A stretch of DNA of 64,000 nucleotides from Lachnospiraceae bacterium (GTDB lineage: Bacteria > Bacillota > Clostridia > Lachnospirales > Lachnospiraceae): contig CAJTEW010000002.1 in assembly GCA_910575605.1 (NCBI GenBank), positions 264,990-328,989 on the forward strand. Direction: 5' to 3'. The position numbers and the translations under genes are program-made. This document shows positions 1-9,030 of the stretch, in pieces. Numbering within the stretch: the first letter of the stretch is position 1; each line of letters opens with the position of its first letter. The notes under the pieces were generated by a model. The model searched no databases and was not told the DNA's origin. It saw only the letters and a list, made by a program, of their open reading frames with translations.

Positions 1-297
1 ATACTGGGACTTTCGGTTACTGCAGACCTGGGGAAAAAAGTATTGTTTGCAGGAGGTGTTGTACTGGAAGAGAGCTTCTTATGGGAAAATGCTCTGAGGC
101 GTCCGGTTATATATGGAGGAAATGCCGCAGAGTTATACTTTGAAGATTCTGATGCTGCAGGTGTCAGTCAGAGACTCCAAGATTCTAACTATGATGTAGA
201 ATTTTTGATGGAGGAGGGAGAGGAGCCGCTGGAGGTTCTGCGGTTTTATGATCCTGACAGGCATATAATAGAGGTGCGTGTTAATGGTCCAGTTTAA
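1..297 (+). CDS. VOC/glyoxalase-family protein, 3' part only
   Basis: The reading frame is open from the first base of the window, so only the C-terminal ~98 residues are present and the start lies upstream. The end of the protein, with FYDPDRHIIEV, is the last beta-strand typical of vicinal-oxygen-chelate (glyoxalase/bleomycin-resistance) domains, where the glutamate is usually a metal ligand. The substrate cannot be told. It converges with the deacetylase gene that follows. Confidence 0.7.
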   Translation: MLGLSVTADLGKKVLFAGGVVLEESFLWENALRRPVIYGGNAAELYFEDSDAAGVSQRLQDSNYDVEFLMEEGEEPLEVLRFYDPDRHIIEVRVNGPV

Positions 298-361
298 TAC
301 AAATAAAACAGTATTATGCAGCTTATCGCTTTAGCACGCTGGGAGTAGACAAACAGCATTT

Positions 362-399
362 CGCCACTGAACATTTGGTTTAATACTTGAACAGTGGCG
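362..399. terminator. Possible bidirectional terminator hairpin
   Basis: An 8-bp perfect inverted repeat (CGCCACTG / CAGTGGCG, 362-369 and 392-399) sits between two convergent genes. The 22-nt loop is long and the following tract is only AT-rich, so the call is weak. Confidence 0.35.
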
Positions 400-441
400 G
401 AATTATTAATTTATAGGATTCTGAATATTCTGTGAAAATAT

Positions 442-1245
442 TTACAAATCATCAAGCTTTTTAAAGGTATACCCCATCTCCTCCCATTTTGTGAGCAGTT
501 CATCAAGAATTTCTGCATTGGTGGAGGAAGTGCTGTGCAGAAGCACGACTGCTCCGGGATGTACCCTTTTAAGCAGCTTCTCAAATGCTTCTTCATGGGT
601 CGGCTGGTCATCCTGATACCAGTCTACATATGCAAGGCTCCAGAAGAAGGTCTTGTATCCCATCTCCTGGGCCATTTTAAGATTTGCTTCGTTATATTTT
701 CCCTGAGGAGGTCTGTAATATTTTGTCATAGGTTTTCCGGTGATTTCCTTATATTTCTGCTCCACATAATTTATTTCTTCTGTAAAGGTTTCAATGGTAG
801 AGATCTGGGATATGTCTTTGTGATGCCATGTATGATTGCCTACAGTATGCCCTTCTGATACCATCTGCAGGATCAGCTCTTCATTTTCATCCAGATAAGT
901 ACCTACAACGAAGAACGTGGCTGAAACGTCGTGTTTTTTTAATGCTTCAAGGATTGCAGGAGTGTTTCCGTTTTCATAGCCGGCATCAAAGGTGAGATAT
1001 AAAACTTTTTCATCGGTGTTTTCTGCATAATAGGCATTATATTGTTCCAGCTCCTCATAAGTAGCGTTGGCAGCAGGGGGCTTGCCGTCCTCCTGAAAGC
1101 TTAATCCCCAGCTGCCTTCTGCCGAGGTAGCTACAGCTTTTGGAAAGAAGTGCTCTTCTGCCCGGGCTATCCCCTGCCCCAGCAGGAAAGCCATGATAAA
1201 GATAAAAGCAGCGGATAAAATGTGCTTTCGTTTAAAAGAAAACAT
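442..1245 (-). CDS. pdaA: Delta-lactam-type polysaccharide deacetylase (PdaA-like)
   Basis: Predicted 267-residue exported NodB-fold deacetylase. An N-terminal hydrophobic stretch (about residues 9-28) after basic residues acts as a signal peptide or anchor. NodB motifs are visible: TFDAGY at 85-90 (metal/catalytic Asp), NHTWHH at 137-142 (metal His), RPPQGK at 178-183 and LLHS at 235-238. The TFDxGYENG form is characteristic of PdaA, which removes N-acetyl from muramic acid so that muramic delta-lactam can form in spore cortex; family assignment rests on this motif. ATG at 1245 has a GGAGA Shine-Dalgarno about 8 nt upstream. Fits with the sporulation gene further along the window. Confidence 0.85.
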   Translation of the reverse strand: MFSFKRKHILSAAFIFIMAFLLGQGIARAEEHFFPKAVATSAEGSWGLSFQEDGKPPAANATYEELEQYNAYYAENTDEKVLYLTFDAGYENGNTPAILEALKKHDVSATFFVVGTYLDENEELILQMVSEGHTVGNHTWHHKDISQISTIETFTEEINYVEQKYKEITGKPMTKYYRPPQGKYNEANLKMAQEMGYKTFFWSLAYVDWYQDDQPTHEEAFEKLLKRVHPGAVVLLHSTSSTNAEILDELLTKWEEMGYTFKKLDDL

Positions 1246-1373
1246 AAAAATATCTCCAGTAGTGGGAATGTTAATTAAATATATGTATAAGGGTCTGGAA
1301 AAATGAAAAAGGACTAATTTGTTTCAGTATTTGGAGAATATTTTAAATTGATGCCCTTTTTAAAAGGTATATA

Positions 1374-1402
1374 TTGTATACTAAATAGTTAATGTGTATA
1401 AT
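1374..1402 (+). promoter_or_regulatory. Probable housekeeping promoter of the aminopeptidase gene
   Basis: TTGTAT (1374-1379), 17-nt spacer, TATAAT (1397-1402), 30 nt upstream of the ATG at 1433. Confidence 0.55.
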
Positions 1403-1432
1403 GATGCAATATAAGAAGAAGGAGATATCAAA

Positions 1433-2674
1433 ATGGAGCCACAGTTTTTTAAAGAAAACAGAAAAGCCTTTATGAGCTGCCTGGAGGATGAAAGCCTCGC
1501 TCTTTTTTTTAGTGGAAGCCCAGTAAGGAGAACAAGTGATGAAAACTACAGCTTTTTTGCAGACAGAAATTTTGTCTATCTGACCGGAATAGAGCAGAAG
1601 GAAACAATACTTATGATGGAAAAAACGGACGGGGAGGTTAAGGAAACTATTTTTCTGCTTCCGCCGGACATATACGAGGAAAGATGGTCAGGGAGAAGAA
1701 TAAAGACAGAAGAGGCGGCCGGGATTTCAGATGTCGGAAATTTTTCCACAACAGATGCCTTTGAGAAAGAATTAAAAAGGACTTTATCATCAGGAAAGAT
1801 AAAAAAGGTATATCTTGACATGGACATGGAGGGTGTTTATGTTACAGCCTCTAGTGTACAGGCTGTGTGCCATGTGCTGAAAACAGATTATTCTAAAATT
1901 CAGATATCAAGCGCCCTTCCCATTATGAAGAGACTGCGGCTTATTAAGAAGCCGTGCGAGATAGAGGCAATGGAGCATGCGCAAAGAATTACCAGAGAAG
2001 GTATTCTTGCTATGATGCGTCATTCGAAGCCGGGTATGTATGAGTACCAGTATAAAGCAGAATATGATTATGCTCTGGCACAGAACGGAGTGCTGGAAGC
2101 TGGTTTTCCATCTATTATCAGTGCAGGAAAAAATAATTTTTGTATTCACTATGACAGTTACAAAGGCCAGGCGAAGGACGGCGATATGGTACTGAATGAT
2201 GTAGGCGTCCGGTGGGATTATGAGCTTACGGATGTCTCAAGAGGCTGGCCCTGTAATGGGAAATATACTGCAGAACAAAAGCTTTTGTTTGAATGTGCGT
2301 ACCAGACTTCAGAGCACATGTTTCACATTCTTCGTCCAGGTATTTTGATGGATGAGGTTGACAAAGAAATCCGCCGGTATAATTTTGGACAGCTAAAGGA
2401 AGCAGGAGTCTGTAAATCCTTTGAGGATATTGGTACCTATATGTGGCATGGCGGAGCGCATCATGTAGGATTTGATGTGCATGATGTAGTGTCGGCTAAG
2501 GGAGTTTTGATTAAGCCCGGTATGGTATTCTGCGTAGATGTGGGAATTTATCACGAGGAATGGGGAATCGGCTTCAGACTGGAGGATAACTGTCTAATTA
2601 CAGAAAACGGATGCAGGAATCTGTCAAAAGATATTCCGAGGACGATAGAGGATATAGAGGCAGTTATGATGTAG
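1433..2674 (+). CDS. Aminopeptidase P-family (M24) metallopeptidase
   Basis: 413 residues. N-terminal creatinase/prolidase-like domain (about 1-170) and C-terminal pita-bread M24 catalytic domain (about 175-410). The metal-binding residues are visible: Asp in VLNDVGVRWDYELTDVSRGW (both aspartates), His in WHGGAHHVGFDVHD, and Glu in the C-terminal stretch with GFRLEDN. The family removes N-terminal residues before proline using two Mn/Co ions. Start ATG 1433 follows AAGAAGGAG at good spacing. Stands alone between its own promoter and the fatty-acid operon. Confidence 0.85.
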   Translation: MEPQFFKENRKAFMSCLEDESLALFFSGSPVRRTSDENYSFFADRNFVYLTGIEQKETILMMEKTDGEVKETIFLLPPDIYEERWSGRRIKTEEAAGISDVGNFSTTDAFEKELKRTLSSGKIKKVYLDMDMEGVYVTASSVQAVCHVLKTDYSKIQISSALPIMKRLRLIKKPCEIEAMEHAQRITREGILAMMRHSKPGMYEYQYKAEYDYALAQNGVLEAGFPSIISAGKNNFCIHYDSYKGQAKDGDMVLNDVGVRWDYELTDVSRGWPCNGKYTAEQKLLFECAYQTSEHMFHILRPGILMDEVDKEIRRYNFGQLKEAGVCKSFEDIGTYMWHGGAHHVGFDVHDVVSAKGVLIKPGMVFCVDVGIYHEEWGIGFRLEDNCLITENGCRNLSKDIPRTIEDIEAVMM

Positions 2675-2708
2675 AGGGCAGAAGATTTTGTGAAGCATGG
2701 AATAAAAA

Positions 2709-2736
2709 AGCGTACATTATTGACGTAATGTACGCT
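2709..2736. terminator. Stem-loop between the peptidase gene and the fab operon
   Basis: 11-bp perfect stem (2709-2719 with 2726-2736) and 6-nt loop, preceded by an A-tract and followed by ATTATCATTTTC. Likely ends the upstream transcript and insulates the fab promoter. Confidence 0.6.
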
Positions 2737-2754
2737 ATTATCATTTTCAAAATA

Positions 2755-2800
2755 TTTGATAATCAAAATACTTGACAAACAAATTAATTTGATATATACT
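2755..2800 (+). promoter_or_regulatory. fab operon promoter with FabT-like operator palindromes
   Basis: The promoter is near consensus: TTGACA (2772-2777), 17-nt spacer, TATACT (2795-2800). Immediately upstream, TTTGA-TAA-TCAAA (2755-2767) is a perfect palindrome matching the published FabT operator type (TTTGA-N3-TCAAA). A second palindrome, CAAATTAATTTG (2780-2791), lies inside the promoter spacer. A repressor bound here would block polymerase. The MarR-type protein encoded at the far end of the operon is the obvious candidate binder. Confidence 0.75.
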
Positions 2801-2841
2801 TTGAAAGCCAAAATAAAAAATAAAAATTCAGGAGACAAAAA

Positions 2842-3933
2842 ATGATTGGAAGTATATGTGGAACGGGTTCCTGTATACCTCGCTATACGATGGACAACAA
2901 TGAGCTGGCAAAGTTTGTAGAAACCAGTGATGAATGGATACGGGAACGTACCGGGGTTATCAGAAGGCACATTATAAAAGAAGAAACCACGGTTTCCATG
3001 GCATCAGAGGCAGGAAAAAGGGCTCTTGAAAATGCTGGTGTGTCCGCGGAGCAAATCGATCTGATACTTGTTGCCACGATCTCGTCGAATGTTCTTTTGC
3101 CATGTACAGCATGTGAGGTCCAGAAGAATCTGGGGGCGGTAAATGCCACCTGTTTTGATTTGGGGGGCGCCGCATGCAGTGGATTTGTACTAGCGTACAA
3201 TACGGCAGAGGCTTATCTGGCAGGCGGCGTTTATAAGACGGCGCTGGTTATTGGGAGTGAAAGCCTGTCCTCCATTACGAACTGGAATGACAGAGGGACC
3301 TGTATTTTGTTTGGGGATGGAGCCGGGGCAGCGGTCTTGAAGGCAGAGGAAGGCGTTAGATATCTTCCTGTAACCCATTCCGACGGGGCAAAGGGAGAGG
3401 CTCTTATCTGCCGGAGCAGATACGATACAAACGGAATCACAAAAAAAACTTCCGATGCTTCTGTAAATGAGGAAGAATACTTCATACAGATGGACGGTCA
3501 GGCCGTATTCAAGTTTGCGGTAAAAAAAGTACCGGAGGTCATTAAGGAAGTGTTAGTGCTTAACTGCCTTGAGAAAAAAGATATAGATTTATATATCCTT
3601 CATCAAGCAAACAGGCGCATTGTAGAAGCCGTGGCAAAACGTCTTGGCGAGCCAATAGAAAAATTCCCCATGAACCTGCAGGAGTATGGCAATACCTCAT
3701 CGGCCAGCATACCAATACTTTTAGACGAATTAAACCGTGCAGGCACATTAAAGCCTGGCCAGAAGCTTTTGCTTGCCGGATTCGGAGCCGGTCTTACCTG
3801 GGGCGCATCCATCTTAAGCCTTCCGCGTAAACCAGGGACAAAGAAATTGCGGTTCGGGCGGTGCTTTACCGTTACAGAGCAGGCAAAGCGAGTTATCAAA
3901 AGAAAAATATCAAAAAGAAAAAGGAGACTATAA
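2842..3933 (+). CDS. fabH: 3-oxoacyl-ACP synthase III (KAS III), with C-terminal extension
   Basis: First condensation of type II fatty-acid synthesis: acetyl- or branched acyl-CoA plus malonyl-ACP. Catalytic Cys112 lies in AACSGF, the catalytic His in LYILHQANRR and the Asn in YGNTSSASIP. At 363 residues it is about 40 longer than usual: the normal core ends near WGASIL, after which there is a strongly basic tail ending KRKISKRKRRL. Start ATG 2842 follows AGGAGA. First gene of the operon; its stop is 2 nt before acpP, and the acpP Shine-Dalgarno lies inside the tail codons. Confidence 0.93.
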   Translation: MIGSICGTGSCIPRYTMDNNELAKFVETSDEWIRERTGVIRRHIIKEETTVSMASEAGKRALENAGVSAEQIDLILVATISSNVLLPCTACEVQKNLGAVNATCFDLGGAACSGFVLAYNTAEAYLAGGVYKTALVIGSESLSSITNWNDRGTCILFGDGAGAAVLKAEEGVRYLPVTHSDGAKGEALICRSRYDTNGITKKTSDASVNEEEYFIQMDGQAVFKFAVKKVPEVIKEVLVLNCLEKKDIDLYILHQANRRIVEAVAKRLGEPIEKFPMNLQEYGNTSSASIPILLDELNRAGTLKPGQKLLLAGFGAGLTWGASILSLPRKPGTKKLRFGRCFTVTEQAKRVIKRKISKRKRRL

Positions 3934-3935
3934 CA

Positions 3936-4160
3936 ATGCTAGAAACTTTAAAAAAATTAATTGCAGACAATCTTGATATTAACACTGACGGAGTAACAGA
4001 GAGATCATCCTTCAAAGATGACCTGGGGATCGATTCCTTAGACCTCTTCGAATTAGTCATGGCAATGGAGGAAGAATTTGGTATTGAGATTCCAACCGAA
4101 GATTTAGAAAACATGTCAACAGTCGGAGATGTTATGGAATATATTGAGGCCCATAAATAG
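3936..4160 (+). CDS. acpP: Acyl carrier protein
   Basis: 74-residue acidic protein with the phosphopantetheine serine at residue 34 in GIDSLDL, followed by the usual acidic helix. Carries growing acyl chains for the Fab enzymes encoded on both sides. ATG 3936 is preceded by AAGGAGA at 3921-3927. The frame stays open upstream, but those residues are coded within fabH and do not resemble ACP. Confidence 0.95.
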   Translation: MLETLKKLIADNLDINTDGVTERSSFKDDLGIDSLDLFELVMAMEEEFGIEIPTEDLENMSTVGDVMEYIEAHK

Positions 4161-4174
4161 AGGAGATTTTGTAT

Positions 4175-5113
4175 ATGAAGACAAAAGTAAGCAGTCTTTT
4201 AGGAATTGAATATCCGATTATTCAAGGCGGAATGGCATGGGTAGCGGAGTATCATCTGGCGGCAGCGGTTTCGGAAGCCGGAGGCTTAGGTCTTATCGGC
4301 GCTGCAAGCGCCCCGGCAGAATGGGTGAGAGAACAGGTAAGAGAGGCAAAAAAGCTGACAAATAAGCCTTTTGGAGTCAACATTATGCTTATGAGTCCTT
4401 ATGCGGACGATGTGGCGAAGGTAATTATAGAGGAAGATGTAAAGGTTGTTAGTACCGGAGCCGGAAGCCCGGAGAAATATATGAAGATGTGGAAAGACGC
4501 AGGTATTAAGGTGATTCCTGTGGTAGCTTCCGTAGCGCTGGCGAGACGTATGGAGCGGTGTGGCGCAGACGCAGTTGTGGCTGAAGGGTGCGAGGCCGGA
4601 GGCCATATTGGAGAGAGCACCACGATGACGCTTGTGCCTCAGGTTGTGGATGCCGTACAGATTCCGGTTATTGCTGCAGGTGGAATTGCAGACGGAAGAG
4701 GAATCGCGGCGGCATTTATGCTTGGAGCTGAGGGCGTACAGATGGGAACACATTTTGTTGTGACAGACGAGTGCCAGGTGCATGAAAATTACAAGGAAAG
4801 AATTATTAAGGCTAAGGATATTGATTCCCGGGTAACCGGCAGAACGACCGGGCATCCGGTGCGCGCTCTTAGAAATGAGATGACAAAGCAGTATCTGGAG
4901 CTGGAGAATCAGGGGGCAGACTTCAAGGAGCTGGAGGAGCTCACGCTGGGCGGCTTAAGAAGGGCTGTGGTGGACGGTGATGTAAGGACCGGCAGCGTTA
5001 TGGCCGGGCAGATTGCCGGCATGGTAAAAGAAAGGATGTCCTGCAGAGATTTGATTGAAAAACTGGTAAGGGAAACGGGAGAGCTTATGAAAGGACGGGT
5101 GGCCGATGAGTAA
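4175..5113 (+). CDS. fabK: Enoyl-ACP reductase II (FMN-dependent)
   Basis: 312 residues, TIM-barrel nitronate-monooxygenase-like fold. Starts MKTKVSSLLGIEYPIIQGGMAW; GGM and AAGGIADG (phosphate/FMN binding) and AEGCEAGGHIGE are the FabK signatures. It catalyses the last reduction of each elongation cycle in place of FabI, giving triclosan tolerance in species that carry it. ATG 4175 has AGGAG at 4161-4165; a TTG six bases earlier is less likely. Overlaps fabD by 8 nt, implying translational coupling. Confidence 0.93.
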   Translation: MKTKVSSLLGIEYPIIQGGMAWVAEYHLAAAVSEAGGLGLIGAASAPAEWVREQVREAKKLTNKPFGVNIMLMSPYADDVAKVIIEEDVKVVSTGAGSPEKYMKMWKDAGIKVIPVVASVALARRMERCGADAVVAEGCEAGGHIGESTTMTLVPQVVDAVQIPVIAAGGIADGRGIAAAFMLGAEGVQMGTHFVVTDECQVHENYKERIIKAKDIDSRVTGRTTGHPVRALRNEMTKQYLELENQGADFKELEELTLGGLRRAVVDGDVRTGSVMAGQIAGMVKERMSCRDLIEKLVRETGELMKGRVADE

Positions 5114-6026
5114 ACTGGCATTTCTATATCCGGGTCAGGGAGCACAGAAGGCCGGCATGGGAGCAGACTTTTATGAAAGCAGCGAATCAGCGAGAGATTT
5201 GTATGATGAGGCAGGGAAGGCGCTTGGACTTGATATGAAGGCGCTCTGCTTTAAGGAAAATGCACTTCTTGATTTAACAGAGTACACTCAGGCAGCTCTT
5301 GTAACTACTTGTTTAGCCATGACAAGAGTACTTCTGGAACGGGGAATCACGCCGGACATTACCGCAGGCTTAAGTCTGGGAGAATATGCAGCTATAGCAG
5401 CTGCAGGCGGTATGACGGAACTAGATGCCATACGTCTTGTGCGCAGGAGAGGTATATTGATGCAGAATACGGTACCGGAAGGTGAGGGCGCCATGTGTGC
5501 GGTGATAGGCATGGAAACAGAGCAGATAGAGGCAGTTCTTGAACGACAAGAAGGAGTGTCTGTCGCCAACTATAACTGTCCGGGACAGATTGTAATTACC
5601 GGAAAGAAGGATTCTGTGGAAAAAACTGCGGAGGAATTAAAAGCGGCAGGAGCAAAACGTACAGTTATGCTGAATGTCAGCGGTCCGTTTCATTCTCCTC
5701 TTCTTATTCCGGCAGGAGAAGAGCTTTTAAGGGAGCTTGAAAAAACAACATTTTTTCCCCTTAAGATACCATATGTAACCAATGTCCTTGCAGAGCGGGT
5801 GGAGGATATCGGAAGAACAAGAGAACTTCTTATGCAGCAGGTAAGCTCTCCAGTGAAATGGCTTCAAAGTATGGAGCAGATGATTGGGGAAGGAATAGAT
5901 ACGTTTATAGAAATCGGTCCGGGAAAAACCCTTGCAGGGTTTATGCGTAAAATCAACCGGAACGTAAAGGTTTATAATGTTTCCTCATGGACAGATGTAG
6001 AAAAGGTGGTAGGTGGATTATGTTAA
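5106..6026 (+). CDS. fabD: Malonyl-CoA:ACP malonyltransferase
   Basis: 306 residues. Loads malonyl units from acetyl-CoA carboxylase onto ACP. The N-terminal FLYPGQGAQ, the nucleophile serine in GLSLGEY, the histidine in NVSGPFHSPL and the C-terminal EIGPGKTL are all present. Start overlaps the fabK stop by 8 nt and its own stop overlaps fabG by 7 nt. Confidence 0.95.
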   Translation: MSKLAFLYPGQGAQKAGMGADFYESSESARDLYDEAGKALGLDMKALCFKENALLDLTEYTQAALVTTCLAMTRVLLERGITPDITAGLSLGEYAAIAAAGGMTELDAIRLVRRRGILMQNTVPEGEGAMCAVIGMETEQIEAVLERQEGVSVANYNCPGQIVITGKKDSVEKTAEELKAAGAKRTVMLNVSGPFHSPLLIPAGEELLRELEKTTFFPLKIPYVTNVLAERVEDIGRTRELLMQQVSSPVKWLQSMEQMIGEGIDTFIEIGPGKTLAGFMRKINRNVKVYNVSSWTDVEKVVGGLC

Positions 6027-6760
6027 AAGGAAAGATAGCGCTAGTTACAGGTGCATCCAGAGGAATCGGAAGTGAGATTGCAAAAAAGCTTGCAGCGCAG
6101 GGCGCTGCAGTCATTATTAATTTTAACGGCTCAAGAGACCGGGCAGAAGAGGTAAAAAAGGAAATAGAAAGCTTTGGCGGCGCTGCATCTCTTTATCAGT
6201 GGGATGTATCAAACTATAAGGCTTGTGAAGCATCCATGCAGAGCATTATTAAGGAATATGGACAGCTTGATATTCTGGTAAATAATGCAGGAATTACAAG
6301 AGATGGACTTTTGATGAAAATGTCCGAGGAAGATTTTGACAGCGTAATAAGCACAAATCTAAAGGGTGCGTTTCATACTATTCGTTTTGCGTCGCGTCAG
6401 ATGATAAGACAGAAAAGCGGACGGATTATTAACATTTCTTCTGTAGTAGGTGTTGCAGGAAATGCCGGGCAGGCGAATTATGCAGCAGCGAAAGCAGGAT
6501 TGATTGGACTTACAAAGACGACGGCAAAGGAGCTTGCGTCCAGAGGCATTACTGTAAATGCCATAGCACCGGGATTTATAAGTACAGATATGACCGCCGG
6601 ACTTTCGGATAAGGTAAAAGAAGCAGCCGCAGCCCAGATTCCTCTTGGCATGTTTGGAAGGCCGGAGGATGTGGCGGCAGCCGCAGTCTTTCTTGCATCA
6701 GACGATGCAGGCTATATTACCGGCCAGGTCCTTCATGTAGATGGCGGTATGGTTATGTAA
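6020..6760 (+). CDS. fabG: 3-oxoacyl-ACP reductase
   Basis: 246-residue short-chain dehydrogenase. NADPH-binding TGASRGIG near the N-terminus, NNAG motif, catalytic serine in INISSVVG and the YAAAK dyad. The C-terminal GQVLHVDGG is typical FabG. ATG 6020 lies inside the end of fabD with AGGTGG just upstream. Confidence 0.95.
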   Translation: MLKGKIALVTGASRGIGSEIAKKLAAQGAAVIINFNGSRDRAEEVKKEIESFGGAASLYQWDVSNYKACEASMQSIIKEYGQLDILVNNAGITRDGLLMKMSEEDFDSVISTNLKGAFHTIRFASRQMIRQKSGRIINISSVVGVAGNAGQANYAAAKAGLIGLTKTTAKELASRGITVNAIAPGFISTDMTAGLSDKVKEAAAAQIPLGMFGRPEDVAAAAVFLASDDAGYITGQVLHVDGGMVM

Positions 6761-6804
6761 GGATAGCTAATGTAAGCAGAATGAACAGTGATCAAGGAGG
6801 GGCT

Positions 6805-8043
6805 ATGAAAAGAAGAGTTGTAGTAACAGGTCTGGGGGCCGTGACCCCTGTTGGAAATACTGTGCCGGAATTCTGGAACAGCATTCGTGCCGGAAAGGTT
6901 GGAATAGGAAAAATTACGAGGTTTGACACTTCAAATTATAAAGTAAAGCTTGCGGCAGAGGTCAGGGATTTTAATGCAAAGGAGCGGATGGACGCAAAAG
7001 CGGCAAGACGTATGGAACCTTTTGCACAGTATGCAGTAGCAGCGGCGTTTGAGGCATATGAGGATGCCGGGCTTGACATGGAAAAGGAGGATGCATTCCG
7101 GGCCGGGGTTATTGTGGGTTCAGGAATTGGAAGCCTTGAAGAAGTGGAGAGGGAAAATGAACGCATTCATTCTAAAGGCCCTTCCAAGGTAAATCCACTG
7201 ATGGTGCCTCTTATGATATCTAATATGGCGGCAGGCAATATTTCCATTCAGCTTGGACTTAAGGGAAAATGTACCAATGTAGTGACAGCATGTGCGTCAG
7301 GAACTCATTGTATCGGTGATGCCTTCCGTGCAGTCCAATACGGCGATGCGGATATTATGCTTGCCGGGGGAACAGAAAGTTGTATCTGTCCTACAGGAGT
7401 GGCAGGTTTTACTGCACTTACGGCGCTTTCCACAACGCAGAATCCACTCCGGGCATCCATCCCATTTGATAAGGATAGAAATGGATTTGTACTTGGAGAG
7501 GGAGCTGGAATTGTTGTGTTAGAGGAGCTGGAGCACGCAGAGAACAGAGGCGCCAAAATCTATGCAGAACTTACAGGATACGGTGCCACGGCAGACGCCT
7601 ACCACATTACCTCCCCGGCGGAGGATGGTGAAGGAGCGGCCAAGGCAATGACGCTTGCAATGAAAGAGGGAGGTATCAATCCATTTTGTGTGGATTATAT
7701 TAACGCCCACGGAACAGGCACACACCATAACGACTTGTTTGAGACAAAGGCTATAAAAATAGCTCTGGGGAGAGCGGCCGAAAAGGTTGCTATTAACTCT
7801 ACAAAATCCATGACCGGGCATCTTTTAGGAGCGGCCGGCGGCATAGAATTTGTTGTGTGTGTAAAAAGCATACAAGATGGATTTATCCACCAGACGGCTG
7901 GAACGTTAGAAACAGATCCAGAATGTGATTTAAACTACACGGTGGGGGCACCTATAGAAAAGGAGCTTAGATATGTACTAACCAATTCCCTGGGTTTTGG
8001 CGGACATAACGCAGCCCTTCTTTTGAAAAAATATGAGGGCTAA
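6805..8043 (+). CDS. fabF: 3-oxoacyl-ACP synthase II (KAS II)
   Basis: 412 residues from MKRRVVVTGLGAVTP. Thiolase fold with nucleophile Cys in TACASGTH, His in NAHGTGT and second His in GHLLGAAGG, so the Cys-His-His triad is complete. Elongates acyl-ACP. ATG 6805 follows a strong AAGGAGG (6794-6800); an ATG 24 nt earlier in the same frame has no ribosome-binding site. Confidence 0.95.
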   Translation: MKRRVVVTGLGAVTPVGNTVPEFWNSIRAGKVGIGKITRFDTSNYKVKLAAEVRDFNAKERMDAKAARRMEPFAQYAVAAAFEAYEDAGLDMEKEDAFRAGVIVGSGIGSLEEVERENERIHSKGPSKVNPLMVPLMISNMAAGNISIQLGLKGKCTNVVTACASGTHCIGDAFRAVQYGDADIMLAGGTESCICPTGVAGFTALTALSTTQNPLRASIPFDKDRNGFVLGEGAGIVVLEELEHAENRGAKIYAELTGYGATADAYHITSPAEDGEGAAKAMTLAMKEGGINPFCVDYINAHGTGTHHNDLFETKAIKIALGRAAEKVAINSTKSMTGHLLGAAGGIEFVVCVKSIQDGFIHQTAGTLETDPECDLNYTVGAPIEKELRYVLTNSLGFGGHNAALLLKKYEG

Positions 8044-8068
8044 ATAACACTGGAAAGGATATAAAACT

Positions 8069-8530
8069 ATGGAATTCGAGAATCTCATCAAGTTAATCAA
8101 CACAGTGTCTGAATCAAACCTGACTGGTTTCAGATATGAGGCGGCTGGAATTAAGCTTCGGATGAAAAAGGATTTTGGCGGGACAATTTCCTCTTGGGGA
8201 GAGCAGAAGCAGAATTTTGCGAATGAAGCTATAATACACTCTGATATAGAAGCGTCTCAAAGTCTAGTTGATGATGCTCCAAGAGAAGCTGAAGAGGGGA
8301 ACATTATAATATCTCCTCTTGTGGGCACATACTACAGCGCGCCTTCCGAGGATGCGAAGCCCTTTGTATCCGTCGGCGATACAGTAAAACAAGGTCAGAC
8401 TCTTGCAATCGTAGAGGCGATGAAGCTGATGAATGAGATAGAAAGTGAGTGCAGTGGAACTGTAACAGAGATATTCGTAAAGAATGGCCAGCCGGTAGAA
8501 TACGGTCAGCCGTTATTCAGGATTTGTTAA
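8069..8530 (+). CDS. accB: Biotin carboxyl carrier protein of acetyl-CoA carboxylase
   Basis: 153 residues: N-terminal helical region, acidic/Pro linker, and a C-terminal biotinyl domain with the biotinylated lysine in VEAMKLMNE. Moves carboxybiotin between AccC and AccDA. Preceded by GGAAAGGA. Confidence 0.94.
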   Translation: MEFENLIKLINTVSESNLTGFRYEAAGIKLRMKKDFGGTISSWGEQKQNFANEAIIHSDIEASQSLVDDAPREAEEGNIIISPLVGTYYSAPSEDAKPFVSVGDTVKQGQTLAIVEAMKLMNEIESECSGTVTEIFVKNGQPVEYGQPLFRIC

Positions 8531-8584
8531 GAATAGTGTCTGTGAACGATGAGTTCACATAAGACTTATAAAAGGAGAATTGCA

Positions 8585-9016
8585 ATGAATCATTTAACAA
8601 TTAGTCAGATTCAGGAAATTATTCCGCACCGTCATCCATTTCTTCTCCTTGACTATATAGAAGATTATGAGCCAGGGAAATATGCGGTGGGCTATAAATG
8701 TGCCTCCTACAGGGAGGAATTTTTTTCGGGGCATTTCCCGCAGGAGCCAGTTATGCCGGGAGTTCTTACAGTAGAAGCCCTGGCACAGGCAGGAGCGGTG
8801 GCCATATTGAGTATGTCTGAAAATAAAGGAAAAATCGCATATTTCGGCGGTATTAATAAATGCAGATTTAAAGGAAAGATCGTACCGGGCGACAAAGTGC
8901 GTCTTGAAACGAAAATAATAAAACAGAAAGGGCCTGTCGGAATCGGCGAGGCTGCTGCAAGCGTAGACGGAAAAACAGTGGTGAGTGCACAGCTTACCTT
9001 TATTGTACAAAAATAG
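8585..9016 (+). CDS. fabZ: 3-hydroxyacyl-ACP dehydratase
   Basis: 143-residue hot-dog-fold dehydratase. IIPHRHPFLLLD at the N-terminus, catalytic His in GHFPQEPVMPG and Glu in LTVEALAQ. Start ATG 8585 with AAAGGAG (8571-8577). There is no FabM or FabA here, so unsaturated fatty acids must come from another route. Confidence 0.95.
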   Translation: MNHLTISQIQEIIPHRHPFLLLDYIEDYEPGKYAVGYKCASYREEFFSGHFPQEPVMPGVLTVEALAQAGAVAILSMSENKGKIAYFGGINKCRFKGKIVPGDKVRLETKIIKQKGPVGIGEAAASVDGKTVVSAQLTFIVQK

Positions 9017-9030
9017 GACAGGTGACATAG

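Noticed and set aside
2709-2736. Hairpin as a fab regulatory operator
   Set aside because: It is better explained as a terminator, and it lacks the TTTGA/TCAAA half-sites found just downstream.
3861-3935. N-terminally extended ACP
   Set aside because: The extra codons overlap fabH and do not resemble ACP; ATG 3936 has its own Shine-Dalgarno.
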